From the NCBI GenBank assembly GCA_025331435.1, contig JAIWNI010000064.1:62001-126000 (forward strand): 64,000 nt of DNA, in the 5' to 3' direction. Of this stretch, positions 1 through 12,898 are shown one piece after another (position 1 is the first letter of the stretch; every line of letters begins with the position of its first letter). The notes under the pieces are model-generated. The model searched no databases, was not told where the DNA came from, and was given only the letters and a program-made list of their open reading frames with translations. This stretch comes from Choanephora cucurbitarum. Lineage: Eukaryota; Mucoromycota; Mucoromycetes; Mucorales; Choanephoraceae. Both the position numbers and the translations under genes were made by a program.

Positions 1-591
1 TTTCGCCATTGCTTTTTTTTTGTGTCTGTGTCAATCGCTCAGCATTGACTCATGTTTGATACATCATTGTTGTCAAAATCTCATCTCCTTTTTTATCATA
101 TTATTCAATTCAGCATGTGTTATCATTAGAAAGCACAATCTGTTCTTACAGACTCTTCTCGACTGATAAATAGGGAGTATGGTGATTCAATAAGAAAGTC
201 ATGTGCCTTAAAAATAGCCTCAAGACACAACTTCCACTATTACAAATAGGGTGATTTACCTATAATTAATCATATATGTCAAGAGTACTACAATTAGGCG
301 CACACACGCAAATATACACATCATACTAAACTAAAGAGGGAGAAGGGAATGAGATAAATAGGTATTGTTTTTTTTTGTAGTTGTATTAAGGTAACAGTAA
401 TCGCAGTAATAAGAGTAATAAACAAAATAATAATAGTAAATGGCAAATATTGACGTTATAACATATATATATATATATGTGTGTGTGTAAGAGAGAGTAA
501 GCATATAAGTAGTATGTAAAAGGTTAAGTGTTGTATCATATGATAACCATAGTAAATAAAATAACAATAATATACAATAAATAAAAGAGAA
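1..591. other. Intergenic left edge with microsatellite
   Basis: No coding region is supported here. The stretch lies downstream of the EF-hand gene stop and is very AT-rich. A compound microsatellite, (TA)n followed by (TG)n and (AG)n, lies at about 463-496. Any gene further left is not visible. Confidence 0.6.
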
Positions 592-1725
592 TTAGCGTGA
601 AGGAACAACACTGGAGAGTGTAATAGGCGATATCTGTTGTTTTCTGGTATCAGCAATTTCCATTGAGTTCAATGCAGCATCTAGACTTGTCATACTAGTT
701 GGTCTGCTTAAGGGCTTTTTTTCCTGTATCGCGGTTGGACTGGCAGGTACACTCTGACTGTTGCGTGTTGTTGTACTGCTAGAGAGACGATGTTGATGAC
801 TGTATTCGAGTAACTCAGCTTGAGAGAGACGAACAGATAGCTTAGAAGAGGAAGATGGAGAGCGTTTGCCTGATACATGAGATCGAATGGAAGCAGCACG
901 TGAGGGTGCTCGAGGATAATTCGAAAGATGATGTTCGGCCAAGAACTGTTCTAGGAAATCAACAATCAAAGGTTCTCTCATGGCTGATAATTTATATTCA
1001 TCGAATGACTAAAAAAAAAAATAACATGTCAACCCTTCATTTTATCACTTATTTTTTTCTTGTTTTAGACACTTACCAGTCTTCCATCATTATTAACATC
1101 GAAATCCTTAAAGAGATGCTCAATCATTTCCTTGATTTCAGTTGTTCTATCTTCTGCTGAAAATGTGCCCGACTGGTTTCTATGTAAATTGAGAGTGGTA
1201 ATACTACAAAAGGGTAAGCACTTACTAATTTTAGCATGACTTGTTCTAACTCTGGTTTGGTGAGATAACCATCATGATCGACATCATATAATTTAAAGGA
1301 CACTAGATTTAAAGTTTGTTTCAAATGATAAAAAAGAGACATCAGTACCATACGAACTAAAGGTGATTGTTTTGCTCCCTTACGATTTAATTTTTCATCA
1401 GGTGTTCCTTTCATAAACACACTTAATCCATCCACAAATTCACAAAAGTCGATACTGTTCTTACTGTCACCACCAAAGGCAGAATAGAGCTGTTCTAGGA
1501 ATACATCGTCATTGGCAGAAGCATAGGGTACGCATTTCTTTACAGTCTAATGCTTGTTGGTCAGTTAAGATAGAGACACACAATAGTATGTCATCTATTT
1601 ACCTCTTTAAACACTTCTTGAGTGATACTGGATCTACTTGACTTGGTAGAAGATCCTACCTTATGGCGAAGGTCATGAATTTCTTTCTTGGTAACTGTTA
1701 TGAAGCGTCCTTTGTTAGACACCAT
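592..1725 (-). CDS. EF-hand calcium-binding protein (calcineurin B/recoverin-like)
   Basis: Four exons read as 1725-1603, 1546-1226, 1172-1077 and 1008-592, giving about 318 residues with clean GT-AG introns. Two canonical EF-hand loops are visible: DVDHDGYLTKPE (about residues 129-140) and DVNNDGRLSFDE (about 173-184). The second is created only when the intron at 1009-1076 is removed, which supports the model. The upstream segment (FGGDSKNSIDFCEFVDGLS) resembles the degenerate first hands of calcineurin B and neuronal calcium sensor proteins. The last ~120 residues are Ser-rich, low complexity and unlike those families, so this is probably a calcium sensor with a disordered tail. I see no myristoylation signal (the protein begins MVSNKG). 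The exact subfamily and partner are unknown. Confidence 0.8.
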
Positions 1726-3257
1726 GTCACTCTTGTTCCATTGTCACTCACAATGTGTCTTTTTAGACAAAACATCATTTTCGTGTCTTTCTCTACTTTT
1801 CACTTGTCCCATTTATGTAATAGAATTTGAAAAAGAAAAAGAAAAAGAAAGAAAGAAAAAATAGTAGCAGGATTTAATTTCGATTTCACCCAATTCTTGC
1901 CCTTGTTTCGTTGTACGCACACACCCGAAAAAAAAAGGGCTTTGCATTGGTAACCTTTTAATAGGTGGGCTAATACACTTGTATCCTTTTATAGTAATTC
2001 CTTACCAAACTATCTTTTTTTGGAACTCAACTCTTATCCCAAACACAAGCTCTTTTTTGGTTCTGTGAACAATAACTTATTTCATAGTCTAAGTAAGTCT
2101 TATATGTACTGATTATATTGTCACTCTTTTTTTTTTCTTTTATTTTTTTTGAGTATGCATATTGGATCATAATAAATATCTAGTCCAGGTACTACTAGAG
2201 AAAACAAAAGAAACGTATCTCATTTGACTCGGGTATCCACCTCAGCATAATTTCCTTATTGCACCTCATTTTTTAATTCACCCAATCAATTATCTTTTGG
2301 TACAATGAGGTATCTTTTAATACGTTACTCTAACCTTAGGTGATATAAACTATGATCTGTAATCTCCCTCATTTTGTATGTCATCTTTTTTTGCATTCTG
2401 ATTTTGTAGCCATACTAGTCTTTCAACAGTGTAGCCTACTCCAGGAACAAGAGGGCTATCCTGAATCTAAAGAAAAATGGATGAGAGTCTTACCATTGTT
2501 TGTCGATGGAGCTAATAATTGGCTTTACTGGTAGCAGGGGCTTAATGCTGATAGAAGGACATGTATCCCCATCTCTTTCTGGTTTAGGACATAAAGCTTT
2601 CATATGAATTATACATCAAGCTGACAACTCCATTTTCATCATCTTCTGCTAAGAGTTTTAGACATCATCTTTTTCTATTTAGGGTTTATAAAACAAGCTT
2701 TTATTGTTTACTCATCTCTCAGGGCTATAGATCCTATCAAGGCTGCTATATGTCTTGGCTAGAAATTAGTTTGATATGATGTCTCTCTTTTCAACAATCG
2801 AAACCTTGTGATTCCTTTCTTCTTCTGCCAAGTTCATTGGTCTGTTAATGCTTATGTCTAGACTGATACCTATAAATTTGATATGCCTAAATAAAAGATT
2901 CCTGAAGATTATAAGCGAATCAACTACAGAAAATTCATTTTTGGTCAATACTCATCGTCTTTTACAGACTCAAGGTTAGACTAAAATTATCATCAAAGAC
3001 AAGCGTTGCAACATTCGCTATATTCATCTCTTAATGATGGTGCTTCTTTAAGTAAGAGTCCCTTTTTTTTTTTATTTCTTTGTGCTCGTTAAAAGAGAAT
3101 GATGAACAGATGACTTTCCATCAGACCTACTGATTATTGCCTGATATTAATAATAATAAAAAGAGATTAAGATAGCCAATTAAACAGCAAACACGAGTGT
3201 CTTTTTTGCTTATTGCCATAACCCAAGCACTGTTTTCTCTTGTAATATTTACTGTGT
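1726..3257. other. Intergenic, no gene recognised
   Basis: About 1.5 kb between the EF-hand gene promoter and the 3' end of the transporter gene. It contains homopolymer A/T tracts and short open frames without family resemblance. The purine tract at 1828-1860 lies just upstream of the EF-hand gene and is probably part of its promoter or 5' UTR. Confidence 0.5.
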
Positions 3258-5136
3258 TCAAAAAAGCACAAAGCGGAAAAAGAGCACCCAACTTAGGATG
3301 ACCAATCCAACGTAAATACCTCCATAAAGATAGTTGATCTTTAACTTCTTTGTCAACAGTAATCGTTTGTTACCCGAGTTCACGTCGGTTGATTTGCGTG
3401 CATCTAACGTATTGTTGTAAATAGTTCTGTCTAGCACAAAGAGTGTGACACCACAGAGAACAGACAGGATGCCAATCGACGAAAAGAACAGCATGACTCC
3501 TCGGTATCCCTTATTGGGATCGTGATCCTGCAATAGACCAGTGATGATGTCCATCAGGGAAGCACCCACATTGGTGCCTGACTTCACTAAACCCATGCCT
3601 GTACCCACCAATGACAGAGGTAATATCACTGGGATAGAAGACACCAGAGCAACTGGGCCTAAAGCCAGACTGATACTGAAACTGATCATACCCAAGATAG
3701 GATTGAGTGTGCTGAACTGAAGTATCAAGATGGCCAGCAAGAAAGTAGCTCCACTTGTAATCACTGGGTCAATCTAATTAGTATTCAAGAAACAGCAGGA
3801 GCGCTGTCGATCTCACTTACTCATCCATGTACGTTTGCCAAATCTATCAACACAGACACCTAAGATAGGCATCATGAAGATAGGCAATAACTGAGCAACA
3901 CTGGCAACAGCAGCAGCTTGACTATCTGGATATTTGAATTGAAACTTTACAAATTCACTACATACAAAAATTAAGTTTTTCCAATCTCTTTTGTATTTGT
4001 CTATCCAACCTGTTGACATGAAGAAAGCAACCCCATGCACCACCCAACAAGAATTCCATGGCTGCAATCAACCAATATGAGTGAGGTAAATATAACAGCC
4101 TGGACCAACGGAAGGATTTTTTTCGTTCAATCACTTGCTGTTGTACTCGACAACGTTCCTTATCGGATAGATTGAAGACTGTCTTCAATAAACCAATGTA
4201 AATCAAGTTGATAACTAAAGAAACAACACATAATGCTGCAGAAAACTAGCAATAGACAAGTAAATACATAAAAGCATATAAACAAACAGAAAGGACTTAC
4301 CCAGAATCCATAGCCATACCATCCTGACCATGTTGCAATAGGCACAACTGTTGCTTGTGCTAAAAATGACGACTTTTTATAAAGGTTATGATCAGCTGAA
4401 AATGATAATTCCACATTGCTTACCAATCTGCTGATGGTCATCATCAGGGCAATGACTGCAGCCAAACTCCGACCTTGGAACCATTGACTCAAGATGGTTT
4501 CTTGAACAATGACTACAGTGCCACTCCCAATACCATACAAGATGCGGCCCAAGATCATCATAGATAGATTGGCAGTAGAGGTAGATGCAGCCACCAGAAT
4601 ATTTCCAAAGGCAATCAAGACAGTTGTTAAAATAGAGCCAGGGATAGTTCCAAATGCGTCAATAAATAGACCACCAGCAAGTGGCAAGACAGTGTTTACA
4701 ATCGACACGCTTGACTGCAAAACGCCATACTGTGAATTTGTAATACCAAATTCCTAATAGAATAATTTTTTTTTCTTCTTAAAGTCTGTTTTTTCTTAAA
4801 TCGTAATGAATGTTTGTTTTACTTTTTTAATAGTCGATTTCATGGCACCTAAAGTATGTGCTGCAAAATGACTGCCCACTTGAAAATAAGAGAGAGTTAA
4901 ATTATCTTGTCTATCTCATCATCTAACTGTAGTTTACTTGCTAAGAAAATGGCACATAATAAAGCAATACTTTTGTATTTCCATGGTTGCTTTGATAATT
5001 GGCATGTTGGATCACTATCATCTTCTATAGCTATCTTCTTGCAACAATTCACCTCAGAGCAGCCAGCTGAAGTAGATGAGGAAGGTGATAGAAGAGGCGA
5101 TTGTTCATCTATCGCGTTTTCTTTCGTTGACAACAT
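3258..5136 (-). CDS. MFS transporter, MFSD1-like
   Basis: Multi-exon membrane transporter of about 480-500 residues; the coding pieces lie at roughly 5136-4920, 4890-4440, 4370-4310, 4240-3830 and 3770-3258. The sequence is dominated by hydrophobic helices. The first half carries the MFS pattern with an ILGRILYGIGSGTVVIVQE helix and the next half ends with LVGTGMGLVKSGTNVGASLMDIITG. These resemble the MFSD1 family (lysosomal dipeptide/solute uniporter in animals). The cytosolic N-terminus has an acidic dileucine sequence EQSPLL, a [DE]xxxL[LI] sorting motif as used by MFSD1, which fits a vacuole or endosome location. Substrate cannot be read from sequence. Splice borders in the middle are approximate. 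Confidence 0.75.
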
Positions 5137-6203
5137 AAACCTGTTTAATTAAAAGTAGAAATAAATAAGAAAGAAAAGAAAGAAAATAAGAAGCCTTTTT
5201 AAATATATATATATATATATCTGATCAGCCCAGAGAGAGGGGAAAAAAAGGGAAGGGGATACAAGATCTGATAACATTTAGCCGTCATCTTATAATCTGA
5301 TAAAAAAAAAAGGGATTGGCACACAGAGGTAAAAATTTCTATAAAAAGAGAGAAGCTTATAACTTTAGCATATAAAGTCTAGACATCGAATGGCATATAA
5401 TCTATCATCAATCGATCTCTTATAAAGTAAAAAAAAAACTGATTTACACAAGCCTGTGTTATCAGCTGAATTCCTCGTGTAATCAAATTGGGGGTGGTCC
5501 TAAATACTTGTAGACATACAAACTGTTTTAGCCCAAGTCAAATCGATTTTGATCTCATGATATACTTTAGTTGTTCAAATCACCTTTAGATCAAGAAAGA
5601 ACAATACAAGGCAGTTGGACTATAGGCCAAAGTCAGCAGGCACTAAGCGCATTCCATTTTGTATGACTTTAAGCAATGAACAAAGTCAACTTATTGTAAA
5701 ACACAGAAAATACGTGATTTTGACTTTGTAGTTGACTGACTTTTTCTTAAGCGACTGTGTTTAAAATTGTTCTAGCCATCATTCATGCTTTACCTCCTGT
5801 CCATTTGACACTGATTTCACATAAAAGAATACAGACACACTCTATGATTCATAATATCTCATCAAATAAAAACAACATTTCTCTTTTAGCAATCAATTAT
5901 CCACAAGAAAACAGCTTTTTTCTAAAATTGGGTTCACAAAGAAAACGATGAGCAAGGCTTAGTTATAAAGACAATTCATGAGTCATTATTATCCATCACC
6001 TACTGCGGCATATTGCAAAGTTCAAAAGGGTAAAGGCAAGTAAAAAAAAAGAGAGAGGGAGAAACGTCTCGAATGACATATCTGCAGCGCCTCAACTTTC
6101 ATGTTCAATCTCAGATACACTATAAACGCTGCATTATTTTTTCCTTTCGTTCAATTTATCTCTCTCTTTTTTTTCTTTTATTCATTTTTCTCTAACGAAC
6201 ATT
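5137..6203. other. Divergent intergenic region
   Basis: About 1.07 kb between divergent MFSD1-like (-) and GTPBP-like (+) genes, so it should hold both promoters. It has an (AT)n run at about 5202-5222 and a strong pyrimidine tract (about 6138-6195) directly before the GTPBP start codon, typical of fungal 5' leaders. No other gene is seen. Confidence 0.5.
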
Positions 6204-8330
6204 ATGACTAGCAATATGGTTGAAGGAAACAAGACAGGCAATCATTTGGATGAAGCCTCCTTATTGGCCTCTGCTCTCTCAAATACTTCTATTCATGATG
6301 ATAAACAGCATGAAGCATTATTAGATAACATGCTTGATAACCTAATGGACAGTGGTACCGAAGATAGAGGATATCACCACAACACACTGAAGGTAATTAA
6401 ATGATAAAATTGCTCGAGAAAGGTGCTGACAACCTTTATTATAGCAAGTACTTCTTGAGCCAACAGAACAAGATTTAGACTATTTAACTGATTTACTATC
6501 TACTCGCATTGAGCAAGGACGTGGAGAAACATTATTTGAAATTGGCATTGATGGTAGTACCAACAGATAGCATAGGTTGATGACTGCTATTAAACTCTTG
6601 TTATTTAGAGGATGGCTCTTCTATGAAACTGACTCCAACTGACTATTCAAGATGCATCGAGACAATCACCAAAGTGACTGATAAGCTTGAGGCTGATTTT
6701 GCCAATATCGACGATCTAGATGAACTTGATCCTACTAAAGAAAAGTCAACTGAAAAGACACAAGAAGATATCGTAGCTCATTTGATGATTCGAAAGAGAC
6801 CTAAATCAGTAGAAGATTTATTAGAAATTCGAGTAGCTGTTGTAGGCAACGTAGATGCAGGCAAGGTAAAAAAAAAATATCATGCTCTCCTTAAAGAATA
6901 ACACTACTAACCACTTGCCTAAAGTCCACTATGCTTGGTGTATTGACAAAAGGTGTATTAGATGATGGTCGAGGCAAAGCTCGTGTGAATCTCTTTCGAC
7001 ATAAGCATGAAATTGAATCAGGTCGTACCTCAAGTGTGGGTGGTGAAATCTTGGGATTCGATTCCAAATCAAAGCCTGTGATGATCCATACAAGCCATTC
7101 AGTCAAGAAAGCATCTAGTTGGGAAGATATTGCTGCGAAGGCTGCGAAAGTGTTGAGTTTTGTCGATTTAGCGGGACATGAAAAATATCTAAAGACAACT
7201 GTTTTTGGCATGACAGGTAGTGCACCTGAATTTGCTATGTTGATGGTAAGAGAAGAATGCTTTTATAAATATATCTAAACTGCTCGAATTAGGTGGGTGC
7301 CAATGCAGGTATGATTGGTATGTCAAAAGAACATTTAGGGTTAGCGTTATCCTTGAATATCCCTGTCTTAGTGGTGATTACCAAGATCGATCGATGTCCT
7401 CAACATGTTTTGGAAAAGACAACCAAAGAACTGACATCGATTCTCAAGTCAAAATCATGTCGAAAAATCCCTTTGTTTGTTGATAATAACCATGATGTTG
7501 TCATGACAGCAGTAAGTTCATTTCTTTTTATATTTTTTGAGCCAACCAGCATAACTCTATTGTCTCAAATGAATAGCAAAACTTTGTCAGTGAACGTCTT
7601 TGTCCTATCTTTCAAGTATCTAATGTGACTGGTCAAGGTCTTGACTTGATACGTAATTTCCTAAACGTGCTGCCTTCATTGACACGATACGAAACAGATC
7701 AGCCTTTTCATTACGAAATCAATGAGACTTATTCTGTTCCCTTTGTCGGCACTGTAGTCAGTGGTGTCATGAAATCAGGTGTGATTCATATTGGTGACAA
7801 AGTACTGCTGGGTCCTGATCATGCTGGTCAATTTGTGACAACAACTATCAAGGGTATCCATCGTAAACGTGTCTCTGTTCCTGCTGCCCGAGCAGGTCAG
7901 AGTGTTACTTTTGCCTTAAAGAATGTGCGGCGAAATACGATTCGAAAGGGTCAGGTACTTTTGGCTTATGATAAGGACAAACCTACTTTTGTGCCTCCTA
8001 CCTCCAAACGATTTGAAGCTGAAGTCCTGGTGCTCTATCACTCTACTACCATTAAGAACAAATATCAAGCGATGGTACATTGTGGTGCTGTCAGACAAAC
8101 AGCTCGTATTCTTACTACAGATAAAAGTGTCTTGCGAACAGGTGATCGGGCTAAAGTGGTAAAGTGGATTGATTTTTTTTTTATTTTTTTTACTTATACT
8201 TTTCTCCTTAAATATATAATAGGAATTCGAGTTTGTCAAGAATCCTGAATATCTAACTGTAGGCACACGCTTGATTTTTAGAGAAGGACGTACAAAGGGT
8301 GTTGGAAAGATTACTCGCTTGTTAACATAA
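6204..8330 (+). CDS. GTPBP1/GTPBP2-like GTP-binding protein
   Basis: Translational GTPase of the GTPBP1/2 (AGP-1) branch of the EF-Tu superfamily, about 600 residues from seven exons. The G domain is complete: G1 GNVDAGKST, G3 DLAGHEKY, G4 TKID, followed by EF-Tu-like beta-barrel domains ([26 protein letters not shown] and [14 protein letters not shown]). The intron at 6866-6924 splits the P-loop between GK and ST. The acidic N-terminal ~190 residues ([11 protein letters not shown]..., [25 protein letters not shown]) match the family layout. Animal members take part in ribosome-associated quality control and exosome-linked mRNA turnover; the fungal role is inferred. The stop lies 33 nt from the stop of the convergent zinc-finger gene. 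Confidence 0.9.
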
Positions 8331-8363
8331 ATAAATGTCTTTTTGGGGGTTATATTTATTACT

Positions 8364-9394
8364 TTAATGAATGTTTTTTGGAAGAAATAAAGTAGACGGC
8401 TTCTTGATTCGATGGACACGTAAATGACGTCGAAGGTTTGATTGAACACTAAATTTACGCCCACAACCTGGTTCTGTACATAGAAAAGGTTTTTCTCCTG
8501 TGTGTGAATAGGTATGAGTGCGCAAACTAGAAGGTCTTGTGAATCCTTTAGAACAATAAGGACAGATGTATTTAGTGGCATTGGTGTTCATATGGACTTC
8601 GAGGTTTGGTTGTTCATGATGATTCATGATCGTCTTTGAGAACGGTTGTTTATATACAGTAGGCAACTCTTTGTCTTCTAACTCTTCTGGCTCTTTTTCC
8701 TTGTCCTTTTTTGTCAGCTTATTGTCTTCCAGTTCTGGACTATGAAACTTGGGTCGAATAGGCATCAGGCTTAATGGTGTTGGTGCAATAGGTAATTTGC
8801 CTATCTGATGAAGTGGCGATGTTCTAGTGTTGGTATCATTCTGATTTTTGTTAAATGGAGAATAAGGATGTGTGAAATCAGAATAGGATCTCGAATGGGT
8901 TCGTCTTCTGTTAGTGTGTGGTGTGCTTTCGTCTGGCTCTGTAGATTCTAACAATAAGTTCTTCAAGGCAAGTGGTTCTGGCTTTTTCTCCAGGGATAAG
9001 CTCTGCATTTCAAATGGCAATGTGGCAGCATGAATAGTTGCATTTTCTTGTTTGATGTCATGAGTAGATAAAAGAAGGTTAGGTGGTTTCTCTATAGGAT
9101 TATAACTGGTAGATGGTAGTGGTGGTAATGGCGGCGGTGGTGGTGGTATAGTAGGGGATCGAAACGAATGATGTTGATGACTTCCTGTGATATGTTCAGA
9201 GGCATGTCTTCTATGGCGATTCTTTTTTTGATTGCTATTGTTGAGACTGTTATGTTGAGAATAGTCTATCTTTCTAACTTGAGTCAAAAAAATTCACAAA
9301 AAAAAATTGAGTTTTTTTTTCCTTCACCTATTAAACCTGGACCACCTTCCAAAAGATCTTTGATCGAAGGCAAACTCGTCTTTTCTTCGTTCAT
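8364..9394 (-). CDS. C2H2 zinc-finger transcription factor
   Basis: Two tandem C2H2 fingers sit at the extreme C-terminus (CPYC...H...H with a TGEKPF linker, then CTEPGC...H...H), the arrangement of many fungal Krueppel-type regulators. The N-terminal ~225 residues are low complexity: a His/Arg patch, a poly-proline run (TIPPPPPPLPPLP) and Ser/Thr/Glu/Lys-rich stretches. A short first exon begins at 9394 with MNEEKTSLPSIKDLLEGG; SLPSIKDLL is a motif I have seen near the start of fungal zinc-finger factors. Joining it to the main exon needs an intron with a less usual GTGAAG donor and a CAAG acceptor (about 9281-9330), so the 5' end is less certain. Regulatory targets are unknown. Confidence 0.8.
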
Positions 9395-9562
9395 TTCATA
9401 AAAGCTTACAACAGGATTTTGTTGTTTTCTGTGACAAAGAAAAAAAAAAGAAGGAAGGAAAAAGAAAAAGAAAAATAGATCTTTACTTTCTTTCTGCTGA
9501 GTAGTATGATGGATTTAAATACAGAAAACCCGAGTCATTTATTTTTCATAGAATTTGGTAAA

Positions 9563-12500
9563 CTATAGCACACAGGTAGCCAAATACTATTCAAAACTTT
9601 TTTTTTAAAAAAAAAATGGTGAAATAAATAACAAACAAAACTTACCACAACAATAGTCTGATCATCGCCATAGACCTTTAATTTCTCTTGAAGATAATCC
9701 CTACCTCTTCTTTCAGTTAAAGAAACACCGTCTGGTCCTACATCGGAATTTCGCCTGAAACGATGCTTTTTAATATGCTTCTTCTTCTTTTTTGGACTAT
9801 CTTCATCACTACTGCTTGTGCCACTGTGATCGTCATTGTCGTCCAATTGAAGTACAAGGTCATCTGTGTCAAAGTTAAGAAAAGACAATTGACTCATTCG
9901 ATCTTGACTGCTTTCAGAACTTGTTGATTCTCTTCGACTACTGGTACTACCAAACATGGCCATACTGTCTCTTCTACTTTGACTCGCTGAGAATAGGTTG
10001 GTTATACTGGGTGGGTGTTCTATAGGTCGATGGCCAATGATATCTTGAAGGGTCACGGTTGCCTGATTTTCTTCTGAATGATCGTCTGAGTTGGACTGAT
10101 CTTCATCGTCATCTTGATCTTCTTGCTTTTTTAGGTAATTTATTAAGCGCATACTCCATTTTCTACTTAAGGTACTACTCTCTGAACTTGTCTCAGAGAC
10201 ATAGCCTTTACTATGAGAGCTTTGTGTGTCTTCTTCCTCCATATTGAATTCTTCAGAGATATAGAGATGGTGATAGATGAATGCCTTCAGAGACATACTC
10301 ATAAAGACAGTATGTAAATAAGCTAAATACGATTCATCTGACTTGTGTAAAGAGCATGAGTAAGAAATTGAAAGAGAGAGAGAGAGTGTGTGTATATATA
10401 TATATATATATGCTTACAGTAAATAAGGTCATTCGATCCAGCAGTTGGTTGATCCATTGTCCTTCTACATAAACAGGACTTGAACACAATGAACCCTTTT
10501 TAGAATCGATATCCAGAACACAACTACTATCGACATGAATACTTGAGTCCATATTCTCTTTGTTGACACCCACTAATTTGATACTGCCGATTTGTGCTTG
10601 AGTCAGCCGAGCACTATCAAACCAATCAATGATCTGATGCCGTTCTTTATGTTGACCAGGAACAAAGACAGACAGTGCTCGCACCACTTGTTGTACTTGT
10701 CTATATGGATACACATACATATTTTTAAACTTCTACAAGATCCACTTGATCCACTTACTTTTTGTTGTGTGCACTGCCTTGAATCAACACAGTACGTCCA
10801 ATTAGTAAAGAGAAAATGACATCCACAATCAATGACTGGTATTGTCCAAGTGTTTGAAGTAAATGAGTTTTTGATGAATCACTCGATTTCCATAGTTGAA
10901 GAGGTGAGAACAGAATAGGATAATAGAGTGTTTCGTCGTTCACACTTGCTGTCTGAGGCTGTTCAGAAAATGAAGAGGGTACAAAGGGCACATTAATTGA
11001 ACATTCTGTATCTGTTCTTTTCATCTCTACTGTAGGAATCTCTTCCTTTTTTTTTAAAAAAAAAAAAGATATATCAGTGCATTTCGAGTCAAAGTTTTCT
11101 ATAGAAAATTTACTTTAGGTGTGCCTTGTTCATCATGTCTATAGCATGTTATTAAGAAAAAAGCAGTGAGTGAATGGCTATTGAACGGATTCAATCATAT
11201 GTTACACTCTTGGTTGAGGATTGCTCATGTTAAGCATCAACGTTCTTCCAACAGTAAGTGCAGAAGTGACAGGATTCACAAACAACTCTTCCTCTTCTTC
11301 CACCTCCAATATCACACTACTTTTTCCAAAATAATGAGCAATATCTTGAATGGACTGAATGACTTCTGTATAGATATTGTGCATCAATGTACTGGCCAAG
11401 GTGGTACGCGTATTTACATGAGTCGACTGCTCAATCATAGAGAACACGAGAGGAATCATCCTCACTGTATTCTGAGTGATGGATTCTTTGGGATCATTTT
11501 CATCTGGTTCCTGACACAGTTGAGCGAGGGATCGTAACCTTCTTTCAAAATGAGGTACTGGATAAAGTGTGTCAATGCATTTTGGTTGATAGTCTACAGG
11601 AGGTTCGGTCAATGGTTCAAATCGAGGCTCTTGTGCTGTTTTTATGGTAGTGTCTAATGAGAGTGATGACTTTGTAATCTGACTTAAACTCACTTCAAGT
11701 GCATCGATCATAAACTGAGTGGCTGTAATGGTCTGTTGAATGGCCTGCAAGGATAAAGCTGGCTTCTTGCGATCTGCAGTCGTGGTAGTGTCTTTCACCA
11801 TTGTTTGAGTGTACTGTAGATCACGTAACCTGCATTTTAAGTCCAACATAAAATTCAAGTAGTTGCCCTTTTTCATCTTGATAGAGACCTATACTATAGT
11901 TTAATCACGATGGTTGGATACACCATATCCCCTTTCTCTTTTTTTTTCTTTTACCTCGGTAAACTTATCCATAAATTCTTGAAATCGAAGCATAATCTTA
12001 TCTGGATCCCTTGTGATATAAGATAGGGCAATAGGATGAACATAGCCTCTTGCATTGATATCAAATAGAGTTAAGTGGTGTGTCTATTCATTTAAAGAAA
12101 ACAAATCAGCCTTTAAATCACATACAAAAACAGAAGGAACATACAAAGGCAAAGAATTTATGCTCTGAGTCTGTAAAATAGATTTGAGTATCATCTGGAA
12201 TCAGAAACAGACTTGAAGACTCTTCAGATAAAGAAGTAGTCAATTGCCTAGAGCATTTTGTTTAGTTGATTGTCCTGCTTTCATTCTTCGATAGTTTACT
12301 CAATTTCTGAACTTCGATCGACAGAAACAACACGCAACACGAAAGCATTGAAATCAAAGGATTCTAAGCCGAGGTGTTCTAACTCTTTTTCTATAAAGAT
12401 CGAATCCTGTTTACTATCATACTGTTTCAAGTCAAGATAGGTTGTTCCTGTGACAACAGCAAGAGGTAATGGTCCCTCTAATTCTGAAAATTCACTAATC

Positions 12501-12682
12501 AATACAAAATCTTTATGGCTTATTGAGGTAGACGTCAAGACCTGGTCAGCCCACCAACAATAATCTAGAGAACTATCGTGTATTGTTTTTACATTAAAAA
12601 AAAAAGGGTACGTATCATTATCACAAGTGAAGATTCATCTTTACTCTAAATTTTCAACTGATGGCTCTTTCTTTTGTCCCAT
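9563..12682 (-). CDS. SMCR8-type longin/DENN protein
   Basis: Multi-exon gene coding for roughly 900 residues. Exon 1 begins at 12682 (MGQKKEPSVENL) and splices to the longin part, whose DFVLISEFSELEGPLPL and FDFNAFVLRVVSVD segments match the start of vertebrate SMCR8. Downstream come HHLTLFDINARGYVHPIALSYI and a helix LDLKCRLRDLQYTQT, also as in SMCR8; folliculin itself is much less similar here. The middle (12-11 kb) is the DENN linker, followed by a beta/alpha region (GQHKERHQIIDWFDSA...). Around 10.2-9.7 kb lies an acidic, Ser-rich, disordered insert. The final exon border (stop near 9563) is my reading. SMCR8 acts with C9orf72 and WDR41 in autophagy and as a small-GTPase regulator in animals. 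Confidence 0.8.
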
Positions 12683-12898
12683 GATAGATTAAAGAGAAAG
12701 AAGAAAAAAAGAAAGAAAATTAGTGTGAGGCTCTTTCTTTTTTTTTAAAAAAAAAGGGCAACTCGAAATCAAACTATTCTTATTGGCCGATTCATCGTTT
12801 GTTTGATGTGGATAACACTGGTTGTGAAGTGACGCATACAAAGGAAATTCGGCATTTTTTCAAATTCATCAGATTGCAAAATTATGTAACTCTTTTTT

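Noticed and set aside
2352..2534. 60-codon frame as a possible gene
   Set aside because: No motif, no leader, no splice context; it is within the range expected by chance in AT-rich DNA.
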